The notes: generated by a model not told the origin, from the sequence alone. Positions 51,328-60,773 are shown, counted from the stretch's first letter. The stretch is 64,000 bases of DNA from Candidatus Omnitrophota bacterium (GCA_020632495.1 JACKFL010000005.1:1674001-1738000); one strand, 5' to 3'. Translations and numbers: made by a program.

Positions 51328-52839
51328 ATGAGCCCGACCGATATTCTCTTCATTCATCCCAACGCGTCCAAGAAAATCTACCAGGATCTCAGTAAGGATT
51401 TTTCTGCCATCGAGCCGCCGATTTGGGCCGGTATGTTGACCCGGCACTGTCTGACGCGTGATATCAGGGCGGATATCCTTGACTGTGAGGCCCTGCACCT
51501 CACCGACGACCAAGCGGCCGCGCGTGTGGCCGAGTACGCGCCCAAGGTGGCCTGTCTGGTAGTTTACGGCCAACAGCCATCGGCGAGTTCGCAAAATATG
51601 GCCGGTGCCGTGTCGCTCGCCGAGCATATTCGGGCCGCCGCTCCTGAGATCAAGATCCTTTTCGTCGGCGGTCATGTGGCGGCGTTGCCGGAAGAAGTCC
51701 TGCGCCGGCATGACTGCATTGACTTTGTGTGTCAAAATGAGGGCGTGTATACGATTTCCGCTCTGATGCAAACTGATTTGGAAAACCGGCTGGACAAGAT
51801 CGCCGGGTTGGGCTACCGCCGCGACGGCGGCGTCGTGCTGAATCCCCCGTCTGCGATCGTGGCCAAGACGGATCTGGCGGTGGATTTGCCTGGGATCCCG
51901 TGGGATATGCTGCCGATGGACCGCTACCGGACCAGCCTCTGGCATTCCTATTCCAATGACGCCGTTCGCCAGCCGTTCGCCGCGCTTTATACCAGTCTGG
52001 GCTGCCCGATGAAGTGTTCGTTTTGCATGATCAACATTATCAACCGGCAGGACAACCGCTACGCGGACGGCAGCGCGGTGTTCCGTTTTTGGGACCCGGA
52101 GTTTATCATTCAGGAATTCGATGAGCTTGCCCGGCGCGGTATCCGCAACATCAAGATTGCCGACGAGTTGTTTGTCCTAAATGCCAATCATTTCATGAAG
52201 CTCTGTGAAATGATCATTGAACGCGAGTATGATTTTAATATCTGGTGTTATTCCCGGATCGATACGGTAAAGGAACGGTTCCTGGAGACGCTAAAAAAAG
52301 CGGGTGTGAACTGGCTTGCCCTGGGGATAGAAAGCGGCAATACGCGTGTCCGCAAGGATGTGACCAAGGGCCGCTTTGAGGATGTCGACATCCGAGATAT
52401 CGTGCAGAAGATCCGCGATCACGGGATCAATGTGATCGCCAACTATATTTTCGGACTTCCCGAAGATGATCATCAGAGTATGCAGACGACCCTCGATTTG
52501 GCGCTCGAGTTGAACACCGAAGAGGCCAATTTCTATTCGGCGATGGCCTATCCGGGCAGTCCGCTGTACGGGATGGCACAGGAAAAAGGCTGGTCCCTGC
52601 CGCAGGAGTATGCCGGATATTCCCAGCATTCCTATGAACAGCTGCCGCTGCCGACAAAGTATTTGTCCGCGGCCGAGGTCCTGGCCTTCCGTGATGACGC
52701 CTGGATGACCTATCACACCCATCCCGCGTTCCTGGAATTGATCAAGTCCAAATTCGGACAGGCCGCCCATGACGAAACCGTCCGTTCAACGACGATCAAG
52801 CTGAAGCGCCGGCTGCTGGAAGGAAGTATCCCCTCATGA
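51328..52839 (+). CDS. B12-binding domain radical SAM enzyme
   Basis: 503 residues. N-terminal cobalamin-binding-like domain (about 1-140, with HPNASKK, VVYGQQPSAS and FVGGHVAAL), radical SAM cysteines C226, C230, C233 (CPMKCSFC), a (beta/alpha) barrel to about 420, and a C-terminal helical part. The canonical cobalamin DxHxxG is not seen, so B12 binding is uncertain. Members methylate or rearrange unactivated carbons, for example in sugar and polyketide tailoring. In this cluster it may act on a nucleotide-linked heptose. It overlaps hddA by 4 nt (ATGA). Confidence 0.85.
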   Translation: MSPTDILFIHPNASKKIYQDLSKDFSAIEPPIWAGMLTRHCLTRDIRADILDCEALHLTDDQAAARVAEYAPKVACLVVYGQQPSASSQNMAGAVSLAEHIRAAAPEIKILFVGGHVAALPEEVLRRHDCIDFVCQNEGVYTISALMQTDLENRLDKIAGLGYRRDGGVVLNPPSAIVAKTDLAVDLPGIPWDMLPMDRYRTSLWHSYSNDAVRQPFAALYTSLGCPMKCSFCMINIINRQDNRYADGSAVFRFWDPEFIIQEFDELARRGIRNIKIADELFVLNANHFMKLCEMIIEREYDFNIWCYSRIDTVKERFLETLKKAGVNWLALGIESGNTRVRKDVTKGRFEDVDIRDIVQKIRDHGINVIANYIFGLPEDDHQSMQTTLDLALELNTEEANFYSAMAYPGSPLYGMAQEKGWSLPQEYAGYSQHSYEQLPLPTKYLSAAEVLAFRDDAWMTYHTHPAFLELIKSKFGQAAHDETVRSTTIKLKRRLLEGSIPS

Positions 52840-53837
52840 TTATCAGCCGGACACCTTTTCGCGTTTCATTTTTCGGCGGCGGCACCGATTATCCGACGTG
52901 GTTTGAAGAAAACCGCGGGGCTGTTCTGGCCACAACGATCAATAAATACTGCTATATCACCTGCCGCTACCTGCCGCAGTTTTTTGAGCACAAAACGCGT
53001 ATCATCTACTCCAGAATGGAGCATGTGCATAATATCGATGAAATCGATCACCCGGCGGTGCGCGAAGTCCTTCGCTATCTCAATATTCAAGACGGTTTGG
53101 AGATTCATCACGACGGAGACCTGCCGGCCCGGACCGGGCTGGGGTCCAGTTCGTCGTTCACCGTCGGCCTGCTCAACAGTTTGTATGCGTTGATCGGACG
53201 GATGCCCAGCAAGAACAAGCTCGCCGAAGAGGCAATTTATATCGAGCAGCAGATGTGTCAGGAGAATGTCGGATGCCAGGACCAGGCCTTGGCCGCCCAC
53301 GGCGGCTTCAATTTCATCGATTTCGGCGGCAGTCAGCATTTGCAGGTGAATAAGGTCATTATGCCCGTGGAGCGTTTGCAGCGTTTGAATGCGAGTCTCA
53401 TGCTTTATTTTACCGGATTTTCACGCACGGCGTCGGTGATCGCCGAACATCAGATCAAGAATATTCCGAAAAAGGGTCAGGAACTTAAGGCGATGTATGA
53501 GATGGCCAATCAGGGGCTGGAGTACCTGCGCGGCGACCGCCTGGAGGAATTCGGGAAACTGCTCGATGAGGCCTGGATGATCAAGCGCACCCTGTCCGAT
53601 AAGATTTCCACGCCCTTGATTGACGAGATCTACACGGCGGCCAAGTCGGCTGGCGCGATCGGCGGCAAATTGTTAGGGGCCGGCGGCGGAGGCTTCGTGC
53701 TGCTCTTCGTCCCGCCGGAACAACAGCCGGCCGTCAGGGAGAAACTTAAGGACTTATTGCTGGTACCGTTCGAGTTCGAGACACTGGGCAGCCAGATTAT
53801 TTTTTACCAGCCGGACGGGGAGGGAGCGCATGCTTGA
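52836..53837 (+). CDS. hddA: D-glycero-alpha-D-manno-heptose-7-phosphate kinase (GHMP family)
   Basis: 333 residues. N-terminal RTPFRVSFFGGGTDYPTW, GHMP ATP-binding loop GLGSSSSFTVGLLNSLYAL, and the C-terminal GAGGGGFVLLF. The FGGGTD start is typical of HddA and related sugar kinases. It makes the heptose 1,7-bisphosphate precursor of GDP-heptose, used with GmhB (57948) and HddC (53830). GmhA, the isomerase that starts the path, is not in the window. Overlaps hddC by 8 nt. Confidence 0.88.
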   Translation: MIISRTPFRVSFFGGGTDYPTWFEENRGAVLATTINKYCYITCRYLPQFFEHKTRIIYSRMEHVHNIDEIDHPAVREVLRYLNIQDGLEIHHDGDLPARTGLGSSSSFTVGLLNSLYALIGRMPSKNKLAEEAIYIEQQMCQENVGCQDQALAAHGGFNFIDFGGSQHLQVNKVIMPVERLQRLNASLMLYFTGFSRTASVIAEHQIKNIPKKGQELKAMYEMANQGLEYLRGDRLEEFGKLLDEAWMIKRTLSDKISTPLIDEIYTAAKSAGAIGGKLLGAGGGGFVLLFVPPEQQPAVREKLKDLLLVPFEFETLGSQIIFYQPDGEGAHA

Positions 53838-54534
53838 AGATGTTGATGTGGTGATTCTCTGCGGCGGTCTGGGCAAACGTTTGCGCAGCGTCGATCCGGA
53901 TACCCCCAAGGTCATGGTGACCTTCGAGGAGCGTCCGTTTCTGGATATCGTCATGGAGCGTATGGCGGCGCAGGGGCTGGAAAGATTTATCCTCTGTACC
54001 GGCTACAAGGCGCAGTGGATCGAAGAGTATTACCGCCGGAATCAACGTCCGTTCGTGGTCGACTTCTCGCGGGAAGAAGATCCACTGGGTACGGGCGGCG
54101 CCGTCAAGAACGCCCAGCCTATTATTTCCAGTGATCCGTTTCTGGTGTTGAACGGCGATTGCTATTGTGAGGTCAATTACGCGGAGTTTGTGACTTTTCA
54201 TCAGGAAAAAGGCGGCGTGGCCTCGCTGGTGGCGGCGCATTTGGAGGACAGCCGCGACTACGGCAGCTTAACCATCGCCGAAGACAGCCGGATTCTCGCG
54301 TTTGAAGAAAAACAGGACAAGGGGGCAGCCGCCATCAATGCGGGGCGTTACTGCTTCAATCAGGAGATATTCGACAAAATGCCGGAGAAGGCCAAATTCT
54401 CATTGGAGTACGATGTGTTCCCGTCCCTGATCGAAGAAGGGCTATACGGTTATCCGTCGGACGGAGATTTTTTTGACATCGGCACGCCGGAACGATACCA
54501 ACTCGCCATGGAGTACTTCAAGAATGGAAAATAG
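53830..54534 (+). CDS. hddC: D-glycero-alpha-D-manno-heptose 1-phosphate guanylyltransferase
   Basis: 234 residues. Nucleotidyltransferase signature CGGLGKRLRSVDPDTPKVM at about residues 11-29, the LNGDCYCEV metal-binding segment, and the C-terminal GDFFDIGTPERY. It activates heptose 1-phosphate to GDP-D-glycero-D-manno-heptose. Overlaps hddA and the next gene, so the three are coupled. Confidence 0.88.
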   Translation: MLEDVDVVILCGGLGKRLRSVDPDTPKVMVTFEERPFLDIVMERMAAQGLERFILCTGYKAQWIEEYYRRNQRPFVVDFSREEDPLGTGGAVKNAQPIISSDPFLVLNGDCYCEVNYAEFVTFHQEKGGVASLVAAHLEDSRDYGSLTIAEDSRILAFEEKQDKGAAAINAGRYCFNQEIFDKMPEKAKFSLEYDVFPSLIEEGLYGYPSDGDFFDIGTPERYQLAMEYFKNGK

Positions 54535-55681
54535 CGCCGCCCTTTCGACGAAAAAAGATTATCGTGTGCCGTTCGGGACCGTATCGATTACGGACGAGGC
54601 CGTTAAACTGATCAACAAGGCCCTGGAGTCGAAGTGGGTCACCCGGGGAAAGTACGTTCAGGAATTTGAAGAGAAATTCGCCGCCCTGTTCGGCGCGAAA
54701 TTTGCGGTGGCCGTCAGCAGCGGGACCGACGCCGACGCCATCGCCTGCGCCACGCTTTATGATGACGGTGCGCAACGCGGGGACGAAGTCATTGTGCCGG
54801 CGCTGACTTTTGTGGCAACAGCCAACGCGGTCATCCAGGCCGGTTTCCGTCCGGTATTTGTCGACGTGGACCGCAATACCCTTAACATGAACCCGGACGC
54901 GATCGAGGCCGTGATCACCCCCCAAACCCGGGCGATCATGCCGGTCCATCTGATGGGGAAACCAGCGGCGATGGACCGTATTATGGACATCGCCCGCCGC
55001 CATCACCTCACTGTCATCGAGGATGCCGCCGAAGCGCACGGGGCGGAGCTGAACGGAATGAAAATCGGGACCATCGGTGCGATGGCGGCGTTCAGCCTGT
55101 ACGCGGCCCATATCGTCACGACGATCGAAGGGGGGATAATCCTTACGAACAATCCCAAGTTAGCCGAGGCCATGCAGTCATTGCGCAATCACGGAATGGT
55201 TAACAAGTTCGAATTCAGCCGTATCGGATTCTCCGCCAAGATGAATGAGATTGAAGCGGCGGTCGGACTGGGTAACATTGCGATCTTTGAAGACATCCTG
55301 GGCAAACGCCGCCGCAATCTGCTGTATTTGATCGATTTGTTTCAGGAGTTCGATGAATATTTTATTACCTTGCGTGAAGAAGAGCATGAAAAGATCGGCC
55401 CGCATGCCTTCTCGATCATCCTCCGGGAAAAATTGCCGTTTACCAAGGAGGCCTTCGTCGAGTTTCTGGACCAGGAGGGTATTGACTCCCGCAACCTATT
55501 TTATTCCATCCCCACCCAATGTCCTAGTTACCAATTTCTCGGGCACAGGCTCGGTGATTTTCCTGAGGCCGAATATTGTGCCAACAACGGGACCCATATC
55601 GGGATTCACCAGGACATCGAGCTCAATCAGCTCGATTATGTCGCCGAGGTGGTCAAAAAGTTCCTCAAGCAAAATCTTTAG
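54524..55681 (+). CDS. DegT-family PLP/PMP enzyme with catalytic Lys replaced by His (ColD-like 3-dehydratase)
   Basis: 385 residues from ATG 54524, overlapping hddC by 11 nt. The DegT/DnrJ/EryC1/StrS fold is clear: WVTRGKYVQEFE, VSSGTDADAI, VPALTFVATANAV, EDAAEAHGA. Where aminotransferases have the Schiff-base lysine, this protein has H196 in LYAAHIVTTIEGG. The Lys-to-His change and the TIEGG motif mark PMP-dependent dehydratases such as ColD (GDP-4-keto-6-deoxymannose 3-dehydratase) and E1 (CDP-4-keto-6-deoxyglucose 3-dehydratase). It therefore probably removes a 3-hydroxyl from a nucleotide-linked sugar. The adjacent GDP-heptose genes make a GDP-heptose-derived substrate plausible. Confidence 0.85.
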   Translation: MENSAALSTKKDYRVPFGTVSITDEAVKLINKALESKWVTRGKYVQEFEEKFAALFGAKFAVAVSSGTDADAIACATLYDDGAQRGDEVIVPALTFVATANAVIQAGFRPVFVDVDRNTLNMNPDAIEAVITPQTRAIMPVHLMGKPAAMDRIMDIARRHHLTVIEDAAEAHGAELNGMKIGTIGAMAAFSLYAAHIVTTIEGGIILTNNPKLAEAMQSLRNHGMVNKFEFSRIGFSAKMNEIEAAVGLGNIAIFEDILGKRRRNLLYLIDLFQEFDEYFITLREEEHEKIGPHAFSIILREKLPFTKEAFVEFLDQEGIDSRNLFYSIPTQCPSYQFLGHRLGDFPEAEYCANNGTHIGIHQDIELNQLDYVAEVVKKFLKQNL

Positions 55682-55717
55682 GCCCGCCGCGGTGCACGCC
55701 GGCGTAACCGGTTCGTG

Positions 55718-56800
55718 ATGGACTTAACGCAAATCAAACCTGACAGGATCCTGGTGGTTAATATCTTCGGCATCGGGGATGTCCTGTTCACCACGCCCAT
55801 GCTGCGCAATCTGCGCAGACATTTTCCTCAAGCCCGCATCGATTACCTGGCCAACCGCCGTGTCGCGCCCTTGTTGGAGGAGCATGAGCTGATCGAGCGT
55901 GTTTTTGTTTACGAACGCGACGAGTTCGTCGCCGCCCGCAAGCGCTCGCCGCAGGAATTCCTGCGCAAAATCGGTGACCTGCGCGGCGAGCTCCGGGCGC
56001 AGCGTTATTCGGTCCTGTTTGACTTTTCCATGAACGCCATGTTCAGCTGGATGTCCCTCTTTCTGGGCGTGCCTCACAGAATCGGATTCAATTACCGGCA
56101 TCGTTCCCGTTGGCTGACGGAAAGGATGGAGATCCGCGGCTACGAAGGCCGGCACGTAGCCCGGTATTACCTCGATTTATTGGAACGGTGCGGGCTGACG
56201 ACCGTGCCGGATCCGCTCGAGGTAACGATTGGGACCGGGAGCCGCGATGGAGCCGTCGACTTTCTAAAACGGCTGGGATGTGACCCGGCCAAGCCGTTCT
56301 TGGTGGTGTTTCCGGGCGGGGGATCAAGTTGGGGGGCGTCCGCGGATTTGAAACGCTGGGGTGTGGAAAAGTACGCCAAATTAATCCACAAAATCGTTGA
56401 AAATTACCCCGCTCAGATTATACTGATGGGTGATAATGCTGAGCAAAATTTGTGTTCCGAAAGTTTTCCACAGCACCCCCTCATCTTTAAATCCTTCGGT
56501 CAGACAACCTTAGGCCAATTATGTGCCGTGCTGAGCCTGTCCGCGGGGGTGATTTGCAACGATGGCGGCCCGCTGCACATGGCAGTGGCCGCGGGGGCCA
56601 AAACAGTCTCCATTTTCGGTCCAGTCGATCCCCAGGTCTACGGGCCCTGGCCCAACGGCCAACATCACGAAGTGGTCTTTTCTAACATTATATGCCGCCC
56701 TTGTTACCGCCGGTTCCGCATGACGGACTGCGAGCACATGTCCTGTCTGCGTGAATTATCGGTCAATACGGTATTCGAGAAGGTTCGAGCTATCTTATGA
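55718..56800 (+). CDS. Glycosyltransferase family 9 (heptosyltransferase-like)
   Basis: 360 residues from ATG 55718 (a GTG at 55715 is also in frame). N-terminal FGIGDVLFTTPMLRNLRRHFP, GxGxx nucleotide region FPGGGSSWGAS, and the C-terminal NDGGPLHMAVAAGAKTVSIFG with FGPVDPQVYGP. GT9 enzymes transfer heptose from ADP-heptose to LPS core. Here the donor may be the GDP-linked heptose made by the cluster, but the family usually uses ADP-heptose. Cys clusters (ICRPCYRRF, DCEHMSC) near the end may bind metal. Overlaps the next gene by 4 nt (ATGA). Confidence 0.88.
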   Translation: MDLTQIKPDRILVVNIFGIGDVLFTTPMLRNLRRHFPQARIDYLANRRVAPLLEEHELIERVFVYERDEFVAARKRSPQEFLRKIGDLRGELRAQRYSVLFDFSMNAMFSWMSLFLGVPHRIGFNYRHRSRWLTERMEIRGYEGRHVARYYLDLLERCGLTTVPDPLEVTIGTGSRDGAVDFLKRLGCDPAKPFLVVFPGGGSSWGASADLKRWGVEKYAKLIHKIVENYPAQIILMGDNAEQNLCSESFPQHPLIFKSFGQTTLGQLCAVLSLSAGVICNDGGPLHMAVAAGAKTVSIFGPVDPQVYGPWPNGQHHEVVFSNIICRPCYRRFRMTDCEHMSCLRELSVNTVFEKVRAIL

Positions 56801-57897
56801 GCGTAAAATTTATCGATTTTTCGGAGCAGTACAAATTGATCAAGGACGAGATTGATGCCGGGCTGAAGAAGGTCTTCGAGGCCGGCAATTTCATTATGGG
56901 GGAGGAGGCCAAGAATTTCGAAACCTCTTTCGCCAAATATTGTGACGCCAAGTACGGCGTAGGCGTAAATTCCGGGACGGACGCCTTGTACCTGGCCTTG
57001 TCGGCACTGGATGTCACTGTCGGTGATGAAGTGATTCTGCCTTCGTACACCTTTATCGCCACGGCGTTATGCATATCCTATACGGGCGCCACGCCGGTCT
57101 TTGTGGAAATCGAAGAAGGAACATACAATATAGATCCCGACGCCTTCAAGGCCGCCATTACCCCGAAGACCAAGGCGGTCATTCCGGTGCATCTTTACGG
57201 TCAGCCCGCCAATATGGATGATATCAATGCGGTGGCCCGCGAACACGGCATCGCGGTCATCGAGGATGCGGCTCAGTCCCACGGAGCGGCTTACCGGGGC
57301 CAGAAAGTCGGCTCGCTGGGAGACGTGGCCTGCTTCAGCTTCTATCCGACCAAGAGTCTGGGCGCATTCGGTGACGGCGGTATGGTGGTTACCAATAACG
57401 AGGAAATTTCCCAAAAGGTGCAGATGTTGCGCGACTACGGACGGACGAACCGTTACGCGCACAAAATTAAGGGATTTAATTCGCGGTTGGATACGGTCCA
57501 AGCCGTGGTGCTGGCGGCCAAGCTGAAGCATCTCGACCAATGGAACGTCATGCGCGCCAAGCATGCCGCGAACTACAACTCCCAATTGGCCGGTTGCGCC
57601 GAACTGATTACGCCGACGGTTATGGACGACCGCACGCATGTTTACCAAACCTACGCGGTGCGTTTGCCGAATCGCGATCATGTACTTGAGAAAATGCGTC
57701 AGAATAACATCGGGGTGTTGATCCATTATCCCATACCCATTCATTTGCAGGAGGCTTACGCGGACGCGGGCTACAAACCGGGGGACTTGCCCTTGTCGGA
57801 AAAGATCTCGGGGGAGATAATGTCTTTGCCGATGTACCCGCATATGACGGAGGATGACGTGACGTTTGTCTGCGACACGCTCAAGAGACTGATTTAG
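56797..57897 (+). CDS. DegT/DnrJ/EryC1/StrS aminotransferase
   Basis: 366 residues. VNSGTDALYLALSAL, LPSYTFIATALCI, EDAAQSHGA, and the Schiff-base lysine K186 in FYPTKSLGAFGDGG. This is a normal sugar aminotransferase, unlike the Lys-to-His homologue two genes upstream. It would add an amino group to a keto-sugar nucleotide using glutamate. It sits between GT9 and gmhB in the glycan cluster. Confidence 0.92.
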   Translation: MSVKFIDFSEQYKLIKDEIDAGLKKVFEAGNFIMGEEAKNFETSFAKYCDAKYGVGVNSGTDALYLALSALDVTVGDEVILPSYTFIATALCISYTGATPVFVEIEEGTYNIDPDAFKAAITPKTKAVIPVHLYGQPANMDDINAVAREHGIAVIEDAAQSHGAAYRGQKVGSLGDVACFSFYPTKSLGAFGDGGMVVTNNEEISQKVQMLRDYGRTNRYAHKIKGFNSRLDTVQAVVLAAKLKHLDQWNVMRAKHAANYNSQLAGCAELITPTVMDDRTHVYQTYAVRLPNRDHVLEKMRQNNIGVLIHYPIPIHLQEAYADAGYKPGDLPLSEKISGEIMSLPMYPHMTEDDVTFVCDTLKRLI

Positions 57898-57947
57898 TCC
57901 GGCCGCGACGGAATGGCCTCGGCCCACGGGACAAGAAGAAACACACC

Positions 57948-58547
57948 ATGAAGATTGCATTCCTAGATCGCGACGGCGTTATCAATGAATTTCCGGGCAA
58001 CGGCAACTACGTAACCCGTGTCAAAGACTTTCATTTTATCCCCGGATCCCTGGAGGCCATCCGGAAGTTGACCGAAGCGGGGTTCACTATTTTTGTGGTC
58101 TCCAATCAGGCCGGGGTAGGTAAGGGGATTTTTACCGAAAAGAAGCTCGATCAAATCACCAACAAGATGCTGCGCGAAGTCAAGAAGGCGGGCGGCAATA
58201 TCAAGCGCGTTTATTACAGCACGGCCCGTTCGGATGCCGGTTGCGAAGACCGCAAACCGAATATCGGTTCGATCCGCAAGGCGGTCAAGTTGCTCAAGAA
58301 GGACATGCGCATTGCGAAGAATGCGTATTTCGTTGGTGACACCGTCACTGATATGGCGACCGGCCGCAACGCGGGGTGCACTACGATTTTTGTCCTGTCG
58401 GGACGAAGCGACCAGGAGCGGCTCAAGGAAAAAAAGATCAGGCCTGATTACATCGCCGCCAATCTCCTGGAGGCATCCCGCATTATGTGTAACGGAAACC
58501 CAACAGTCCCGGCCGCGGAGGCGCGCGGAAATACCGCAGAGGTGTGA
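57948..58547 (+). CDS. gmhB: D-glycero-D-manno-heptose 1,7-bisphosphate 7-phosphatase
   Basis: 199 residues. HAD-superfamily motif I FLDRDGVINEF (nucleophile D7, D9), motif II VVSNQAGVGKG, a lysine in the RKP region, and motif III GDTVTDMATGRNAG. It removes the 7-phosphate, yielding the substrate for HddC. The family's zinc finger Cys residues are reduced to a single cysteine before RKP (SDAGCEDRKP), so the zinc site may be absent. The start has AAGAAG upstream. Confidence 0.85.
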   Translation: MKIAFLDRDGVINEFPGNGNYVTRVKDFHFIPGSLEAIRKLTEAGFTIFVVSNQAGVGKGIFTEKKLDQITNKMLREVKKAGGNIKRVYYSTARSDAGCEDRKPNIGSIRKAVKLLKKDMRIAKNAYFVGDTVTDMATGRNAGCTTIFVLSGRSDQERLKEKKIRPDYIAANLLEASRIMCNGNPTVPAAEARGNTAEV

Positions 58548-58583
58548 CGGTGAGCGCGGGGCGGCCGGCACCGACCGTAGGTC

Positions 58584-59672
58584 ATGAAAATTCTCGTTAT
58601 CCATGCGTCTGCCGGGGCCGGTCACAAAATGGCGGCCAAGGCGGTCTACGATGTTCTCCGCGACGATCCCGCCCATGAAGCCGTCTTTGTCGACGCCTTG
58701 GACTATGCCAATCCCTTCTTCAGAGCCACGTATCGCGGATCCTATACCTTCTTAATAACGAAAATCTCGTTTGTCTGGGGATTTTTCTTCGGGCTTGTCG
58801 ACTTGCCCTGGTTGCAGCCCGTCATCCGCTTTTGTCGACGCGGCTACAACGCCCTCAATACGCCGCGTCTGCACCGTCATCTGATCGAAGAACAGTACGA
58901 TTGGGTGATATCCACGCACTTTCTGCCGATCGAAGTGGTTTCCGCCCTGAAAAAGTCCGGGAAAATATCAAGCCGGCTGATGGCCTGTGTTACGGACTAT
59001 GACGTACACCGGATTTGGCTGGGCAGCGCCGTTGACCGGTATTGTGCCGCCTCCGACTGGACCGGGAATAAATTGCGCCGCCTGGGCGTTGCGGACGAGA
59101 GGATATCCGTCACCGGCATACCCTGCAGCAAGAAATTCGCCGTCCACCGTGACGCCGGCGATATGCGGCGGCAGCTGGGGTTGGACACCGGAGCGTTTAC
59201 GGTTCTGGTGGCGACCGGTTCCTTCGGGATCGGACCGATCGAAGAAATTATAGATTCCCTGGAGGATTTTCAAATCATCGTGGTGTGCGGGCATAATGCA
59301 TCCTTGTATCAGCGTTTGCAGGATAAAGCTGCCCCGCATGTGAAGGTGATGGGGCTGGTGGACAATATGCATGAGCTGATGGCGGCGGCGGATGTGATGG
59401 TTTCCAAGCCGGGAGGCCTGTCGGTGACCGAGGCACTGGTCAGCCGGCTGCCGTTGATCTTCTTCAATGCCATTCCCGGACAGGAAACACAAAATGTCCG
59501 TATCCTGGCAGAGCACGGCTTGGGCATAAGCGGATGTACAATTGCGGAGATAGCCGTTAAACTTAGAGAGCTGCGTGCGTCTCCCGAAACATTTGCCGAA
59601 ATGCGTGAGCGAACCAAAGTTCTGGCCAAACCCGACGCCGTAGACAGAATCGTCTCGCTTTTGAGAGCATAA
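58584..59672 (+). CDS. MGDG-synthase/UgtP-type glycolipid glycosyltransferase
   Basis: 362 residues. N-terminal MGDG_synth-like domain opening ILVIHASAGAGHKMAAKAV (the GAGH glycine loop), and a C-terminal GT28-like domain with KPGGLSVTEALVSRLPLIFF (donor-binding, UDP-sugar). The family adds a sugar to diacylglycerol (UgtP, MGD1) or to related lipids, at the inner membrane. A hydrophobic region near 55-75 may contact the membrane. It may supply a membrane glycolipid to the outer-membrane pathway. Lies 1 nt before the next gene. Confidence 0.88.
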   Translation: MKILVIHASAGAGHKMAAKAVYDVLRDDPAHEAVFVDALDYANPFFRATYRGSYTFLITKISFVWGFFFGLVDLPWLQPVIRFCRRGYNALNTPRLHRHLIEEQYDWVISTHFLPIEVVSALKKSGKISSRLMACVTDYDVHRIWLGSAVDRYCAASDWTGNKLRRLGVADERISVTGIPCSKKFAVHRDAGDMRRQLGLDTGAFTVLVATGSFGIGPIEEIIDSLEDFQIIVVCGHNASLYQRLQDKAAPHVKVMGLVDNMHELMAAADVMVSKPGGLSVTEALVSRLPLIFFNAIPGQETQNVRILAEHGLGISGCTIAEIAVKLRELRASPETFAEMRERTKVLAKPDAVDRIVSLLRA

Positions 59673-59673
59673 T

Positions 59674-60753
59674 ATGACACGAATGAGATTAATAGTGACC
59701 TCTCTGTGGCTGGCGGCAAGCCTGACGGCAATGATTCCGCAGGCATCCGCCTATTTCTTTGAAGAGGAGGACATGGAGACCGAGATTTATCGGAACGAGG
59801 ATTTCCTCTTGGTCGAAGAGGAGCCGGGGGCAGATCAGTTTTATGCCTTGGTCCGCCGGGACGGTTACTACAAATATGTGAAGTACAGCGCTTATTTCAA
59901 CGAGGTGTTCAGCATTACCAATTTCTTTGAGCTCGGTGACGGCGTTCCAAAGGTGTCCGCGATTGATACCGTGGGGCGGCGGTACTTTTTTACCATGGAC
60001 AATGAATTAAACTCCACGCTTTACATCGTTGGTTTGGAAACCGGTGAAATCGTCCGCGCCTACACCTACGATTACCGGATCGCCATGATGGAGTATGACA
60101 AAGAAACCGAACGTCTGGTCGGTATTGCCCAAAACAGACACGGAAACAATAAGGCGTTCGTGATCAATACATATAACGGTGAGCTGGCGAAGACTTCCGA
60201 CTTGAGTATCACGCACGCGATCGATTTTGATACGGCGTTTTTTCATGCCGAACGCCGGCAGGTTTGGGCGGTCGCTCTGAAGCGGACGGTGGAATATCTG
60301 ATGACCGTACACGCCGACACCGGGCATCCCAGTATTCTCAAAGTAAAGCAGGTCAAGCCGGAGGACTGGTTGTTTTATAATTTCAACACCGACAAAGTCA
60401 ATCAGATCATATTCGTACCGGGGACCAAAGATTCTATTATCCTGGCGGGGTACAGCGAGATTTACCGGACGGCATTCGTCGTTCATTTGACGATTCGATC
60501 CTCCAAGGTGAAGGATATCATCGCCGAGGTGAGCCGGAAGCTGCGTGACGTTTCTCCGAACGGACTGTCGGATTATGAATTGACCATCGTCAACGGCCGG
60601 GCAGTGGAGAATTTTATCGCCTTCAGCAAGGCGCAGGTCCTCACCGAAAGTCTGAAAAGTGCCTACGGGGTTGAGTCGATCAATCGCAAAGAATACTTCA
60701 TCGGGCAACCGTACAATGTCATCGTCACCGTTGACGGAATTGATGTGTACTAG
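59674..60753 (+). CDS. Secreted protein of unknown function, possible beta-propeller
   Basis: 359 residues with a signal peptide (about 1-27, ending ASAYF). The mature part is rich in Tyr and beta-strand-like blocks (GRRYFFTMDNELNSTLYIVG, RLVGIAQN, QVWAVALKRTVEYLM), suggesting a WD40/YVTN-like propeller in the periplasm or at the surface. No catalytic motif is recognised. It lies 2 nt after the glycosyltransferase and 20 nt before priA, in one co-directional run. Confidence 0.7.
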   Translation: MTRMRLIVTSLWLAASLTAMIPQASAYFFEEEDMETEIYRNEDFLLVEEEPGADQFYALVRRDGYYKYVKYSAYFNEVFSITNFFELGDGVPKVSAIDTVGRRYFFTMDNELNSTLYIVGLETGEIVRAYTYDYRIAMMEYDKETERLVGIAQNRHGNNKAFVINTYNGELAKTSDLSITHAIDFDTAFFHAERRQVWAVALKRTVEYLMTVHADTGHPSILKVKQVKPEDWLFYNFNTDKVNQIIFVPGTKDSIILAGYSEIYRTAFVVHLTIRSSKVKDIIAEVSRKLRDVSPNGLSDYELTIVNGRAVENFIAFSKAQVLTESLKSAYGVESINRKEYFIGQPYNVIVTVDGIDVY

Positions 60754-60773
60754 TTGACCTCCTCATTCATCTC

